From assembly GCA_014190675.1 (NCBI GenBank), contig BJGT01000002.1, positions 27,698 to 91,697 of the forward strand: 64,000 nucleotides of DNA. The letters are read 5' to 3'. The notes below the pieces were generated by a model, which searched no databases, was not told the DNA's origin, and saw only the letters and a program-made list of their open reading frames with translations. A program made the position numbers and the translations under genes. The DNA comes from Comamonadaceae bacterium. Its GTDB lineage: Bacteria > Pseudomonadota > Gammaproteobacteria > Burkholderiales > Burkholderiaceae_C. Within the stretch, counting starts at the first letter, position 1. Each line of letters opens with the position of its first letter. Positions 18,090-26,873 of this stretch are shown piece after piece.

Positions 18090-18573
18090 GCAACACCTCC
18101 GGGGTCAGCGGCCCGATGTGCTTGAAGCGAATCACGCCGGCACGATCAATCACAAAGGTTTCTGGCACGCCATAGACACCCAGTTCAATGCCGGCCAGGC
18201 CGTCGCTGTCTTGCAAGGACTGCTGGTAGGGGTTGCCAAATTTTTCCAGCCAAGCCAGCGCATCCGGGCGCTTGTCTTTGTAATTGAGGCCATACACCGG
18301 CACCAGGCCGGCACGGGCGAAGTCCACCAGAACCGGGTGTTCAAGCCGGCAAGCCACGCACCAGGAGGCCCAGACATTGAGCAGCCAGACCTTGCCGAGC
18401 AGATCTTTGGGCGCCAACTGCTGGGCCGGGTCGGCCAGCGTGGGCAGGCGGAACTCTGGGGTCGGGCGGTTCACCAGTGGCGAGGGCACCTCGCGCGGGT
18501 TGAGCCGCAAACCGACTGCCAAAAAGCCCACCAACACCAGAAAAGCCAGCAGTGGCAACAAATACCTTTTCAC
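18049..18573 (-). CDS. ccmG: Thiol:disulfide interchange protein CcmG (DsbE)
   Basis: 174 residues. An N-terminal anchor (LLPLLAFLVLVGFLAVGLRL) precedes a thioredoxin domain with active site WASWCVACRLEHP (CxxC) and the cis-Pro region GVYGVPETFVIDRAG. CcmG reduces CcmH and apocytochrome in the periplasm. It overlaps ccmF by four bases. Confidence 0.95.
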   Translation of the reverse strand: MKRYLLPLLAFLVLVGFLAVGLRLNPREVPSPLVNRPTPEFRLPTLADPAQQLAPKDLLGKVWLLNVWASWCVACRLEHPVLVDFARAGLVPVYGLNYKDKRPDALAWLEKFGNPYQQSLQDSDGLAGIELGVYGVPETFVIDRAGVIRFKHIGPLTPEVLRDTILPLVGKLGA

Positions 18574-20594
18574 GGCACCTGGCCCCGGCCAACCAGCAGC
18601 GGCAATTCGCCCGGCGCAGCAGCCTCGCCGGCTCGGGCCACAGCGGGCTTGGTGGCAGCCACTCGCCTGGCCCGGTAGCGCCTGTCCATCACCGCCAGCA
18701 AACCACCCAGGGCCATCAGCACACAGCCGCCCCAGATCCAGTTGACCAGGGGTTTGTGGTGCAGTCGCACGCTCCAGGCCGTCGGGCCGACCGGCTCGCC
18801 GAGGGCCACATACAGATCACGCCGCAGCCCGCGGTCAATGGCCACTTCGGTCATGGCCATGCGGCTGACCTGGTACAGACGGCGCTCGGGCTCGAGCCGG
18901 CCCAGATCCTGGCCGTCGATAGACACCGCCACCGTGGCGCGCAGGGCGGTGTAATTGGGCCCGGTGACCGGGTTGACCGCCTTGAGCTCAAAGCTGTAGC
19001 CGCCCACCTGCGCCACATCGCCGGGCTCCATGCGCACATCACTCTCGCTGGAAAAGCCGCTCACCACAGTGACGCCGACAATGAACACCGAGACGCCAAA
19101 ATGGGCCAGCAGCATGCCGTAGTAGCTGCCCGGTTGCGCCGCCAAGCGGGCAGCCCAGCCGGGTGCCGGATGCTCACGCAGCCGGCTGAGCAGGTTCAGC
19201 AAAGCGGTGCTCGCAACCCACGCCCCGAGCAGCAAACCGAGCCCGATCATGGGCGTCCAATGGCCCAGAAAAAAAGGTGCTATCAGGGCGCTGAGCAGGC
19301 TGACCGCCGCCGCCCAGCGCAGGCGCCGGGCTAAGTCGATGGCGCTGGCCTCGCGCCAACGCGTCAACGGACCGACCCCCATCAAAAACAGGGCGGGCGC
19401 AATGAGCGGGACAAAAACAGCCGAAAAATAAGGCGGCCCAACCGACAGTTTGCCCATGCCCAGCGCATCAATAACCAGGGGATAAAGCGTGCCCAAAAGC
19501 ACCGCGGCAGCCGCCACCACCAGCAGCACATTGTTGGCCAGCAACATCGATTCACGCGACACCGACGCAAAACTGCCCCCCAGGCCCACCCGGGGCGCAC
19601 GCCAGGCAAACAGCGCCAGCGAGCCGCCAACCACCGCGGACAGAAAGCCCAGAATGAACACGCCGCGCGCCGGGTCTGATGCAAAAGCATGGACCGAACT
19701 CAAAACCCCCGAGCGCACAATGAAAGTCCCCAACAAGGACAAAGAGAAGGCCAATATGGCCAGCAAGGCGGTCCACATTTTGAAACCGCCGCGCTTCTCA
19801 GTGACTGCCAGCGAGTGGATCAAGGCAGTGCCGACCAGCCAGGGCATGAAGGAGGCGTTTTCGACCGGGTCCCAGAACCACCAGCCGCCCCAGCCCAGTT
19901 CGTAGTAAGCCCAAAAGCTGCCCAGTGCAATCCCGGCCGTCAAAAAACACCAGGCCACGGTGGTCCAGGGCCGCGACCAGCGCGCCCATGCAGTGTCGAG
20001 CCGGCCCGCCAGCAGGGCGGCAATGGCAAACGCAAAGGCCACCACAAAGCCCACATAGCCCATGTACAGCATGGGCGGATGGATCACCATGCCGGGGTCC
20101 TGCAGCAGGGGATTGAGGTCCTGCCCGTCCGGGGCAGCGGGCAGCAGGCGCTCAAACGGGTTCGAAGTGAACAGGGTGAACAACAGGAAGCCGCAGCTGA
20201 CCAGCCCCATAACCCCCAGCACCCGGGCCAACATGGTGTCATCGAGCTGGCGCGAAAAGATCGAGACGGCGAGGGTCCAACCGGCCAAAATCAAGGACCA
20301 CAGCAGTATTGAGCCCTCGTGGTTGCCCCAGACTGCCGTGATCCGGTAGACCAGTGGCAGGCTGGAGTTGGAATGCCGGGCCGCCAGCAACACCGAGAAG
20401 TCATTGGCAATGAACACCTGGGTGAGGCAGGCATAGGCCAGCAACACAAACAAGAATTGCCCGCGCGCCGCAGGCCGGGCCAAAGCGGTCCAGGCACTGC
20501 GCCCGGTGTGCGCCCCAGCCAGGGGCAGAACCCCCTGAACCAGCGCCATGAGCAAGGCAATGATCAGAGAAAAATGACCCAATTCAGCAATCAT
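18570..20594 (-). CDS. ccmF: Heme lyase CcmF
   Basis: 674 residues, normal for CcmF, with about 14-15 membrane spans. The heme-handling WWD domain reads [20 protein letters not shown], and conserved histidines lie in [11 protein letters not shown] and [13 protein letters not shown]. With CcmH and CcmI it forms the ligase joining heme to the CxxCH motif. It overlaps ccmE and ccmG by four bases each, typical of one coupled operon. Confidence 0.97.
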   Translation of the reverse strand: MIAELGHFSLIIALLMALVQGVLPLAGAHTGRSAWTALARPAARGQFLFVLLAYACLTQVFIANDFSVLLAARHSNSSLPLVYRITAVWGNHEGSILLWSLILAGWTLAVSIFSRQLDDTMLARVLGVMGLVSCGFLLFTLFTSNPFERLLPAAPDGQDLNPLLQDPGMVIHPPMLYMGYVGFVVAFAFAIAALLAGRLDTAWARWSRPWTTVAWCFLTAGIALGSFWAYYELGWGGWWFWDPVENASFMPWLVGTALIHSLAVTEKRGGFKMWTALLAILAFSLSLLGTFIVRSGVLSSVHAFASDPARGVFILGFLSAVVGGSLALFAWRAPRVGLGGSFASVSRESMLLANNVLLVVAAAAVLLGTLYPLVIDALGMGKLSVGPPYFSAVFVPLIAPALFLMGVGPLTRWREASAIDLARRLRWAAAVSLLSALIAPFFLGHWTPMIGLGLLLGAWVASTALLNLLSRLREHPAPGWAARLAAQPGSYYGMLLAHFGVSVFIVGVTVVSGFSSESDVRMEPGDVAQVGGYSFELKAVNPVTGPNYTALRATVAVSIDGQDLGRLEPERRLYQVSRMAMTEVAIDRGLRRDLYVALGEPVGPTAWSVRLHHKPLVNWIWGGCVLMALGGLLAVMDRRYRARRVAATKPAVARAGEAAAPGELPLLVGRGQVP

Positions 20595-21016
20595 GGTTTG
20601 GCCTTTTTCAGTGCTGCGGCGGCTTCCGGAGGCATGTAGTTTTCGTCGTGTTTGGCCAGTACCTGCTCGGCCCGGAAGACGCCATCGGCGTCCAGCCTTC
20701 CCTGGGCCACAACGCCCTTGCCCTCTTTGAAAAGATCTGGCAGCAGTCCGGTGTAGGTGACCGGCAGGGTCTTGGCCAGGTCGGTGACGACAAAGCGGAT
20801 CGTCAGGCCCTGCGCCTCGCGTTGCAGGCTACCTTCCTGGACCAAGCCACCAATACGAAAACTACGCTCGCGTGGTGCCTCGTTGGCCAGAACCTGGGTC
20901 GGACTGAAAAAGAAAACCAGGTTGCTGTTGAAGGCATTGAGCACCAGCATGGTCGCACCGCCCAAGGCTGCCACCGCCGCAACAATGGCCAGGGCGCGCT
21001 TGTTTCTAGGTTTCAT
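20591..21016 (-). CDS. ccmE: Heme chaperone CcmE
   Basis: 141 residues. One N-terminal anchor ([20 protein letters not shown]) precedes an OB-fold domain. The covalent heme-binding His is in [11 protein letters not shown] near the C-terminus. CcmE carries heme from CcmC to CcmF. It overlaps ccmD and ccmF by four bases. Confidence 0.96.
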   Translation of the reverse strand: MKPRNKRALAIVAAVAALGGATMLVLNAFNSNLVFFFSPTQVLANEAPRERSFRIGGLVQEGSLQREAQGLTIRFVVTDLAKTLPVTYTGLLPDLFKEGKGVVAQGRLDADGVFRAEQVLAKHDENYMPPEAAAALKKAKP

Positions 21017-21198
21017 GGGCCGGATTCTCCCGCATCAGAATCGGGCCCAGCAGAAATCAGCTCAATCAGCTTACGCTGCCTGTGGGCAAGCCACAGCACT
21101 TCAATCAGCAGGGTTGCAGCACAAATGCCCAGGGAGCCCCACACGTAAAGGGCATAGCCGCCCATGTGCCAAAAATCAGACCAGTCGGCACTGCTCAT
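21013..21198 (-). CDS. ccmD: Heme exporter small subunit CcmD
   Basis: 61 residues with one membrane span ([20 protein letters not shown]) and a basic segment (AHRQRKLIE), the normal form of CcmD. It stabilises the CcmC-CcmE complex and helps release holo-CcmE. It is coupled by four-base overlaps to ccmC and ccmE. Confidence 0.92.
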   Translation of the reverse strand: MSSADWSDFWHMGGYALYVWGSLGICAATLLIEVLWLAHRQRKLIELISAGPDSDAGESGP

Positions 21199-21941
21199 GC
21201 AGACCTCGCCAGATCTTGCACCCAGGCGGTGTGAGCCTCACGCTCCAAAATGATGCTGCGTACCCGCAGCAGGGCCGCTGCGATGCAGTAGGCCCAGCAG
21301 GCCAACGCCATCACCAGCATGCCCAGCAGCATGGTGCTGGCCATGCTGGGCGACTTGGTCAAACTGACCGAGGCTCCTTGGTGCAGGGTGTTCCACCACT
21401 TCACTGAAAAATAGATGATTGGCACGTTGACTACGCCCACCAGAGCCAGCAGGCCAGCGGCCCGGTCGGCCCGGCGCGGATCGTCAATGGCGGCATGCAG
21501 CGACATGAAGCCGATATAGAGAAACAGCAGCACCAACTCTGAGGTCAGCCGCGCATCCCACACCCACCAGGCGCCCCAGGTGGGCTTGCCCCAGAGTGCG
21601 CCGGTCCAAAGGGCAAGAAAGGTCATCAGGGCGCCGGTTGGAGCGAGTGCGCAGGCCATCATTGAAGCCAGGCGCGAGTTAAACACCAGACCCATGCCGG
21701 CCCAGCCTGCCATGGCCAAATAAACCACCATCGACATCCAGGCCACTGGCACGTGCACAAAAATGATTCGGTACGCCTCCCCCTGTTGCGCGTCGGTGGG
21801 CGCCAGCCACAAGCCGATATACAAGCCCCAGACTGCAAGCAGGCTTGCCAGCATGAAGCACCAGGGCAGCAACTGCCCCGCCAATTGATAAAAACGCTGT
21901 GGGGCAGCAAAATAAAACCAGTTCACCGCACCGAGTTGCAT
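21195..21941 (-). CDS. ccmC: Heme exporter CcmC
   Basis: 248 residues with six predicted spans. The WWD heme motif is WGAWWVWDARLTSELVLLF, with flanking conserved histidines (FVHVPVAW, SLHAAIDD). CcmC delivers heme to CcmE on the periplasmic face. There are 50 bases to ccmB upstream, the largest gap inside this operon. Confidence 0.96.
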   Translation of the reverse strand: MQLGAVNWFYFAAPQRFYQLAGQLLPWCFMLASLLAVWGLYIGLWLAPTDAQQGEAYRIIFVHVPVAWMSMVVYLAMAGWAGMGLVFNSRLASMMACALAPTGALMTFLALWTGALWGKPTWGAWWVWDARLTSELVLLFLYIGFMSLHAAIDDPRRADRAAGLLALVGVVNVPIIYFSVKWWNTLHQGASVSLTKSPSMASTMLLGMLVMALACWAYCIAAALLRVRSIILEREAHTAWVQDLARSA

Positions 21942-21991
21942 ACCGGGCGCCTCCTGACAAGTTTTCGGTCACAGTCGGCCATCTGGGGCAC

Positions 21992-22708
21992 CTATTCCAA
22001 AGCAATCCTGAGCCCGGCCGCAACCACCCAAGGCGCTGCCACCAGACTCACCAACAAACCAGCACCAAGCAGCGAAAAATGGGCGGAAAACCCGAGCCCG
22101 GCCTGATACGCCTGCACTGCGCCGGCACCGAACACCAACACCGGGACTGCCAGCGGCAGCACCAACAAAGACAACAAAACACTCCCGCCCCTGAGCCCCA
22201 CAGTCAAGGCCGCACCAATGGCGCCAATCAGGCTCAGCACCGGGGTGCCGAGCAGCAAAGACAAAACCAAAACACCGCAGGCATCGGCAGCCAAATCAAA
22301 CTGCAGTGCCAGCAGCGGGGCGATGAGGGTCAGCATCAATCCCGAGGCAATCCAGTGGGCGCCGATTTTACCCAGCACCAAAAAAGCCAGGGGATGGGCG
22401 CCCAAAAGCAATTGCTCCAGGGTGCCGTCTTGGTGGTCGTCAGCAAAAAGCCGGCTCAGCGAGAGCATTGACGACAGCAGCGCGGCAACCCAGACCACGC
22501 CCGGCGCCATGCTGCGCAACAGACCAGGCTCTGGCCCCACACCAAGCGGAAACAAACTCACAACCATGACGAAAAACAACATCGCCGACAGGCTATCGGC
22601 GCGCCGGCGCAGGGCCAGGCGCAGATCGCGGACAAAAATGCACTGCACTGCCGCCAGCAAACCCACCGGCAGCGCCGCCGGCTGCTTGGGGTGAGCCACA
22701 GCGCTCAC
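21992..22708 (-). CDS. ccmB: Heme exporter subunit CcmB
   Basis: 238 residues with about six membrane spans and CcmB family blocks (LFADDHQDGTLEQLLLGAHP, LLSLLVLPLAVPVLVFGAGA). It is the permease of the CcmAB complex that releases holo-CcmE using ATP. It overlaps ccmA by four bases. Confidence 0.95.
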   Translation of the reverse strand: MSAVAHPKQPAALPVGLLAAVQCIFVRDLRLALRRRADSLSAMLFFVMVVSLFPLGVGPEPGLLRSMAPGVVWVAALLSSMLSLSRLFADDHQDGTLEQLLLGAHPLAFLVLGKIGAHWIASGLMLTLIAPLLALQFDLAADACGVLVLSLLLGTPVLSLIGAIGAALTVGLRGGSVLLSLLVLPLAVPVLVFGAGAVQAYQAGLGFSAHFSLLGAGLLVSLVAAPWVVAAGLRIALE

Positions 22709-23319
22709 AGCGCTAGCACCTGCTGCTGCGCGACATCGACGGCAACGTCCTGGTGGCTGGTCAAGACCACCACGCCACCGCCATGAACGCGGGCCTTGAC
22801 CAATTCAGCCAACCAGGCGGTGGCCCCGGTGTCAAGGGCATTGAAAGGCTCATCGAGCACCCACAGCGCCGCATAGTGGCCGTGCACCAGTCGTGCCAGC
22901 GCGCTGCGGCGGCGCTGCCCCTGCGACAAGCGGCGCACCGGTGTGCTGTCAAAACCACGCAAACCAGCCGCTGCCAGCGCCGCGCGCCCCTGAACAGCGC
23001 TCAGCGCCTGCCCGCCCAAGGCACTGGCAGCCTGCAGATTCTCCAAGGGTGAGAGGTCGTCCTTCAGGGCCGCCGCGTGTCCAAGATAGATCATCTGGCG
23101 GCCAAGGTCCTCCTGCAATGTCGAAATACTTTGCCCACACCAGCTCGCCCGGCCCTCGCTGGGCTCGAGCAGACCACAAATAATCCGCAGCAGGCTGGTC
23201 TTGCCAGCGCCATTGGCGCCCTGCACCCGCAGCAATTGCCCGGCCGGCACCTCGCAGCTCAGCCCCTGAAACAGGTGCCGCCCGCCGCGCATGCAGGCCA
23301 GATTTTTCAGCAGCAGCAT
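22705..23319 (-). CDS. ccmA: Heme exporter ATP-binding protein CcmA
   Basis: 204 residues from ATG 23319 (MLLLKNLACMRGGRHLF), preceded by a CAGGAGA ribosome-binding site; an upstream in-frame ATG at 23364 is less likely. Walker A is GANGAGKTSLLRI, signature LSQGQRRRSALARL, Walker B LWVLDEPFNALD. It is the first gene of ccmABCDEFGHI, divergent from crtE; about 170 bases separate it from the crtE promoter. Confidence 0.95.
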   Translation of the reverse strand: MLLLKNLACMRGGRHLFQGLSCEVPAGQLLRVQGANGAGKTSLLRIICGLLEPSEGRASWCGQSISTLQEDLGRQMIYLGHAAALKDDLSPLENLQAASALGGQALSAVQGRAALAAAGLRGFDSTPVRRLSQGQRRRSALARLVHGHYAALWVLDEPFNALDTGATAWLAELVKARVHGGGVVVLTSHQDVAVDVAQQQVLAL

Positions 23320-23490
23320 GCCGGCATGTCTCCTGAGCTGCCTGCGGGGTGGCTGCGGCGCCACGGTTGCGTCACGGTTTGCTGGTTTGGTGTCGTCATT
23401 GCGCTTTTCTTATATCACGCCATCGCAGCAGCGCTGCGCCTGCAGGAATGCGAGCTTTACAAACAAATTTCAAAAAAATTAAAAACTCGC

Positions 23491-23526
23491 TTGACTTGAC
23501 TGACGATGTGTCTATATTATCTGACA
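23491..23526 (+). promoter_or_regulatory. crtE promoter overlapped by a PpsR-type palindrome
   Basis: A sigma-70-like promoter is visible, with -35 TTGACT at 23491-23496 and -10 TATATT at 23513-23518 (spacing 16). Lying on the -10 is TGT-N12-ACA at 23509-23526, the PpsR/CrtJ consensus. PpsR is encoded in this window, so aerobic or light repression of crtEF is expected. The start codon lies about 60 bases downstream. Confidence 0.8.
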
Positions 23527-23586
23527 CATGACACTGACAATCAGAATTTACACCGGCATAGTCCGCCCTTTTGATGGAGACCGCCC

Positions 23587-24504
23587 ATGAACATCATTGC
23601 CCACATTGAGGCATCCCTTCACAGCGCAGTAGCAGCCGGCGAGATTCGGGGCTGCCCGCCGAAATTGGCTGGCGCAATTCGGCATGCAGTGTTCCCCGCT
23701 GGCGCCCGTATCCGGCCGCAGCTGTGCCTGGCGGTGGCCAAGGCCTGTGGCCTTGATGACCCCGGCCTGGCCACCGCGGCAGCCATTTCCATAGAGTTCC
23801 TACATTGCGCCTCGCTGGTCCACGATGACCTGCCCTGCTTCGACGATGCCGCAACCCGGCGTGGCCAGCCCTCGGTGCACAGCGCTTACGGCCAGAGCCT
23901 GGCCGTGCTCGCCGGTGACGCCCTGATCGTGCTGGCCTTCCAAAGCCTGGCCCGGGCGGCCCATACTTCACCGGCGCGTTTGCCCGGACTCCTTGACACC
24001 ATCGCCAGCGGCGTGGGCATGCCTTTTGGCATTGTTGCCGGCCAGGCCTGGGAGTCCGAGCCAAAAGTCTCACTGACAGATTACCAGCGGGCCAAAACTG
24101 GGGCCCTGTTTGTGGCCGCCACCGCTGCCGGCGCGCAGGCCGCTGGTGCTGACCCGCTGCCCTGGCGCGCCCTCGGGGACTGGCTGGGCGAAGCCTACCA
24201 AGTAGCCGACGATATCCGCGATGTTATGGCCGACCCGCAGCTGCTGGGTAAGCCGACCGGCCAGGACATCAGCCTGGGGCGGCCGAGCTCGGCGATTGAC
24301 CTAGGCCTGGCGGGGGCCATCGAACACTTTGAGTCTCTGGTGGACGCTGCCAGCAAATCCGTGCCAGACGGGCCAAGCGCCCAGGCCCTGCGCAAGTTGG
24401 TCCGCCTGGAGTCCGAGCGACTCGTCCCGCGGGCCGCTTGCGAGCAATTCAGAAAAGCCCAGACCCGCACACCGGCTACCCCCTCAAAACCGGTGACGGC
24501 CTGA
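23587..24504 (+). CDS. crtE: Geranylgeranyl diphosphate synthase
   Basis: 305 residues of the trans-isoprenyl diphosphate synthase fold. The first Asp-rich motif is HDDLPCFDDAATRRG (about 83-97) and the second is VADDIRDVMAD (about 209). CrtE makes C20 geranylgeranyl diphosphate for phytoene (CrtB) and for the bacteriochlorophyll tail (BchG/BchP). A GGAG ribosome-binding site precedes ATG 23587. It starts the rightward crtEF-bchXYZ-puf-crtADC run and is controlled by the promoter/PpsR site just upstream. Confidence 0.95.
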   Translation: MNIIAHIEASLHSAVAAGEIRGCPPKLAGAIRHAVFPAGARIRPQLCLAVAKACGLDDPGLATAAAISIEFLHCASLVHDDLPCFDDAATRRGQPSVHSAYGQSLAVLAGDALIVLAFQSLARAAHTSPARLPGLLDTIASGVGMPFGIVAGQAWESEPKVSLTDYQRAKTGALFVAATAAGAQAAGADPLPWRALGDWLGEAYQVADDIRDVMADPQLLGKPTGQDISLGRPSSAIDLGLAGAIEHFESLVDAASKSVPDGPSAQALRKLVRLESERLVPRAACEQFRKAQTRTPATPSKPVTA

Positions 24505-24549
24505 CACCTCCTTGCATCAACTGACCAGTCTGCAGGTCACACGCGGCGC

Positions 24550-25734
24550 ATGAAAACACTCGATCTGGCCAAACCGGCGGCGCTGCATGAGCGGCCGCGG
24601 CCTTGGCGCGACAACTTGGACGCCTGGTTTGACCGCCTGCTGACCAGCCCCGCGGTGTACCGCTGGACGGTATCCAACCCCCTGACCCGCTGGATTACCA
24701 GGCGACGCGCCCAGCAGGTGTTTGACCTGATGGCCGGCTTTGTCCACACCCAGGTGTTGCTGGCCTGCGTACGCCTGCGCATCCTTGAGCTGGTATGTGA
24801 ATCACCCCGCACGCTCGGGGAGCTGGCTGCCAAGTGCCAGGTGCCAGCCTCGGCCCTGCAGCGCCTGCTGGAGTCGGCCCGGGCGCTGCGGCTGCTTGAG
24901 TTGCGTGGGCAGGGCCGCTACGGTTTGGGGCCCTTGGGCGCCCCAGTGGCTGGCCACGCCGGCCTTCGGGCCATGATCGAACACCACGCTGTTCTCTACC
25001 AAGACATGCAAGACCCGGTGGCCCTGCTGCTGGACCAATTGCCCCAGGGCCAGATGGCCAAATACTGGCCCTATGCCGAGGCCGAGCCAGGCACAACGGG
25101 AGAGCGCCGCTGGCAGCCCGACCAAGTGAGCCGCTATTCCAACCTGATGTCCGCCTCGCAGCCCTTCGTGGTTGACGAGGTGATCGCCACCTACGCTTTC
25201 ACCGACCACCGGTGCGTGCTCGATGTTGGTGGCGGTCAGGGAACTTTTGTCTGCAAGCTCGCGCGACACGCCCCGCACCTGCAACTCAAGCTGTTTGATT
25301 TGCCGCAGGTCGCGGCACTGGCGCAGGCCAGCTTCCAGCAACAAGGCCTGGCCGAGCGGGCCAGCGCGGTTGGCGGCGATTTTCTGCGTGATCCCCTGCC
25401 CGCGGGCGCTGACCTGATCACCCTGGTGCGGGTGGCACACGACCACCCCGACGAGCATGTGAAGGCCATCCTCAGGGCCATACACGCCGCGCTGCCGCTG
25501 GGCGGCACCCTGCTGCTGGCCGAGCCGATGGCACAGGCAGCAGGCGAGGCGCCTCTGGGGGATGCCTACTTTCATTTCTATTTGCTGGCTATGGGCTCAG
25601 GGCGCTTGCGCAGTGTCCAAGAGCTCACGGAGATGCTCTCGGAGGCCGGTTTTTCCAATGTTGAGCCGCTTCCCAACCCCATGCCCATGCAAACACGCAT
25701 TTTGGTGGCTCGGAAATCTAAGTGTTTACCCTAG
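24550..25734 (+). CDS. crtF: Hydroxyneurosporene O-methyltransferase
   Basis: 394 residues. The N-terminal dimerisation/winged-helix part (QQVFDLMAGFVHTQVLLACV, LRILELV) precedes a class I SAM methyltransferase domain with LDVGGGQGTFVCKLARHAP near residue 223. CrtF methylates the tertiary hydroxyl added by CrtC, giving spheroidene or spirilloxanthin end groups. It lies 45 bases after crtE in the same operon. bchC, which usually follows crtF, is absent; bchX comes next. Confidence 0.95.
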   Translation: MKTLDLAKPAALHERPRPWRDNLDAWFDRLLTSPAVYRWTVSNPLTRWITRRRAQQVFDLMAGFVHTQVLLACVRLRILELVCESPRTLGELAAKCQVPASALQRLLESARALRLLELRGQGRYGLGPLGAPVAGHAGLRAMIEHHAVLYQDMQDPVALLLDQLPQGQMAKYWPYAEAEPGTTGERRWQPDQVSRYSNLMSASQPFVVDEVIATYAFTDHRCVLDVGGGQGTFVCKLARHAPHLQLKLFDLPQVAALAQASFQQQGLAERASAVGGDFLRDPLPAGADLITLVRVAHDHPDEHVKAILRAIHAALPLGGTLLLAEPMAQAAGEAPLGDAYFHFYLLAMGSGRLRSVQELTEMLSEAGFSNVEPLPNPMPMQTRILVARKSKCLP

Positions 25735-25760
25735 GAATGGCAATTATCCGTAATTTTTTA

Positions 25761-25792
25761 TTGACAACCAAAAGTGTCAATGTAACTATACA
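25761..25792 (+). promoter_or_regulatory. bchX promoter overlapped by a PpsR-type palindrome
   Basis: The 111-base crtF-bchX gap holds a consensus -35 TTGACA (25761-25766), a plausible -10 TAACTA (25783-25788, spacing 16), and TGT-N12-ACA at 25775-25792 covering the -10. This provides a separate PpsR-controlled start for bchXYZ and, by read-through, puf. bchX begins about 50 bases downstream. Confidence 0.78.
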
Positions 25793-25845
25793 CTTATGCA
25801 AGCAATGGCTATTCTCTCAATGACCCCTAAACGGAGCAAAACCGA

Positions 25846-26859
25846 ATGAGCACAGCCAGCATGGGCAGCACCAGCAGCCCTCTGAAATTCGTCGAACGCC
25901 TGCGCGAGGAGGCCGCTGCCCCCATCGATCAAGTCGCCACCACCACACCGACCAAAGAAACCCAAATCATTGCGATTTACGGCAAGGGCGGCATCGGGAA
26001 AAGTTTCACCCTCGCCAACCTGAGCTACATGATGGCGCAACAGGGCAAAAAAGTGCTGCTGATCGGCTGCGACCCGAAGAGCGATACCACCAGTCTGCTG
26101 TTTGGCGGGCGTGCCTGCCCGACCATCATCGAAACCTCGGCCAAGAAAAAATTGGCCGGCGAGGCGGTCCAAATTGGCGATGTCTGCTTCAAGCGTGATG
26201 GCGTCTACGCCATGGAACTCGGCGGCCCCGAAGTCGGGCGCGGCTGTGGCGGGCGCGGCATCATCCACGGCTTTGAGTTGCTGGAAAAACTGGGCTTCCA
26301 CGACTGGGGCTTCGACTATGTGTTGCTCGATTTCCTGGGCGACGTGGTGTGCGGCGGTTTCGGCCTGCCAATTGCACGCGACATGTGCCAAAAAGTGATC
26401 GTGGTTGCCAGTAACGACCTGCAGTCTTTGTACGTGGCCAACAATGTCTGCTCAGCGGTTGAGTACTTTCGCAAACTAGGCGGCAACGTCGGTGTTGCCG
26501 GTATGGTCATCAACCGCGACGACGGCACTGGCGAGGCCGCAGCCTTTGCCGAGAAGGTTGGTATTCCGGTGCTCTCGACCATCCCCGCCAACGAGGACAT
26601 TCGCCGCAAGAGCGCCAGCTACGAAATCATTGGCCGGCCGCAAAGCGTTTGGGGTCCGATGTTTGCCGAACTCGCCGCCAACGTCGGCACCTCGACGCCG
26701 GTGCGTCCGAAACCCATGACCCAAGATCAATTGCTGAGCCTGTTCTCGGCGGCATCGGTGGGTCGCAATGTGGTGCTCGAGCCGGCTACGCAGTTCGACA
26801 TGTGCGGCAAGAAAGAGATCGTCAAAGAGACCCTTGAAGTCATTTACGACGAAGTCTGA
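25846..26859 (+). CDS. bchX: Chlorophyllide a reductase iron protein subunit X
   Basis: 337 residues, a NifH-like ATPase. A ~40-residue N-terminal extension precedes Walker [16 protein letters not shown], then IGCDPKSDTTS. The two cluster-ligating cysteines lie in GGPEVGRGCGGRG and [12 protein letters not shown]. BchX feeds electrons to BchYZ, which reduce ring B of chlorophyllide to the bacteriochlorin. A GGAG ribosome-binding site precedes ATG 25846. It is first of bchXYZ. Confidence 0.97.
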   Translation: MSTASMGSTSSPLKFVERLREEAAAPIDQVATTTPTKETQIIAIYGKGGIGKSFTLANLSYMMAQQGKKVLLIGCDPKSDTTSLLFGGRACPTIIETSAKKKLAGEAVQIGDVCFKRDGVYAMELGGPEVGRGCGGRGIIHGFELLEKLGFHDWGFDYVLLDFLGDVVCGGFGLPIARDMCQKVIVVASNDLQSLYVANNVCSAVEYFRKLGGNVGVAGMVINRDDGTGEAAAFAEKVGIPVLSTIPANEDIRRKSASYEIIGRPQSVWGPMFAELAANVGTSTPVRPKPMTQDQLLSLFSAASVGRNVVLEPATQFDMCGKKEIVKETLEVIYDEV

Positions 26860-26873
26860 GCGGCAGGTCAACC

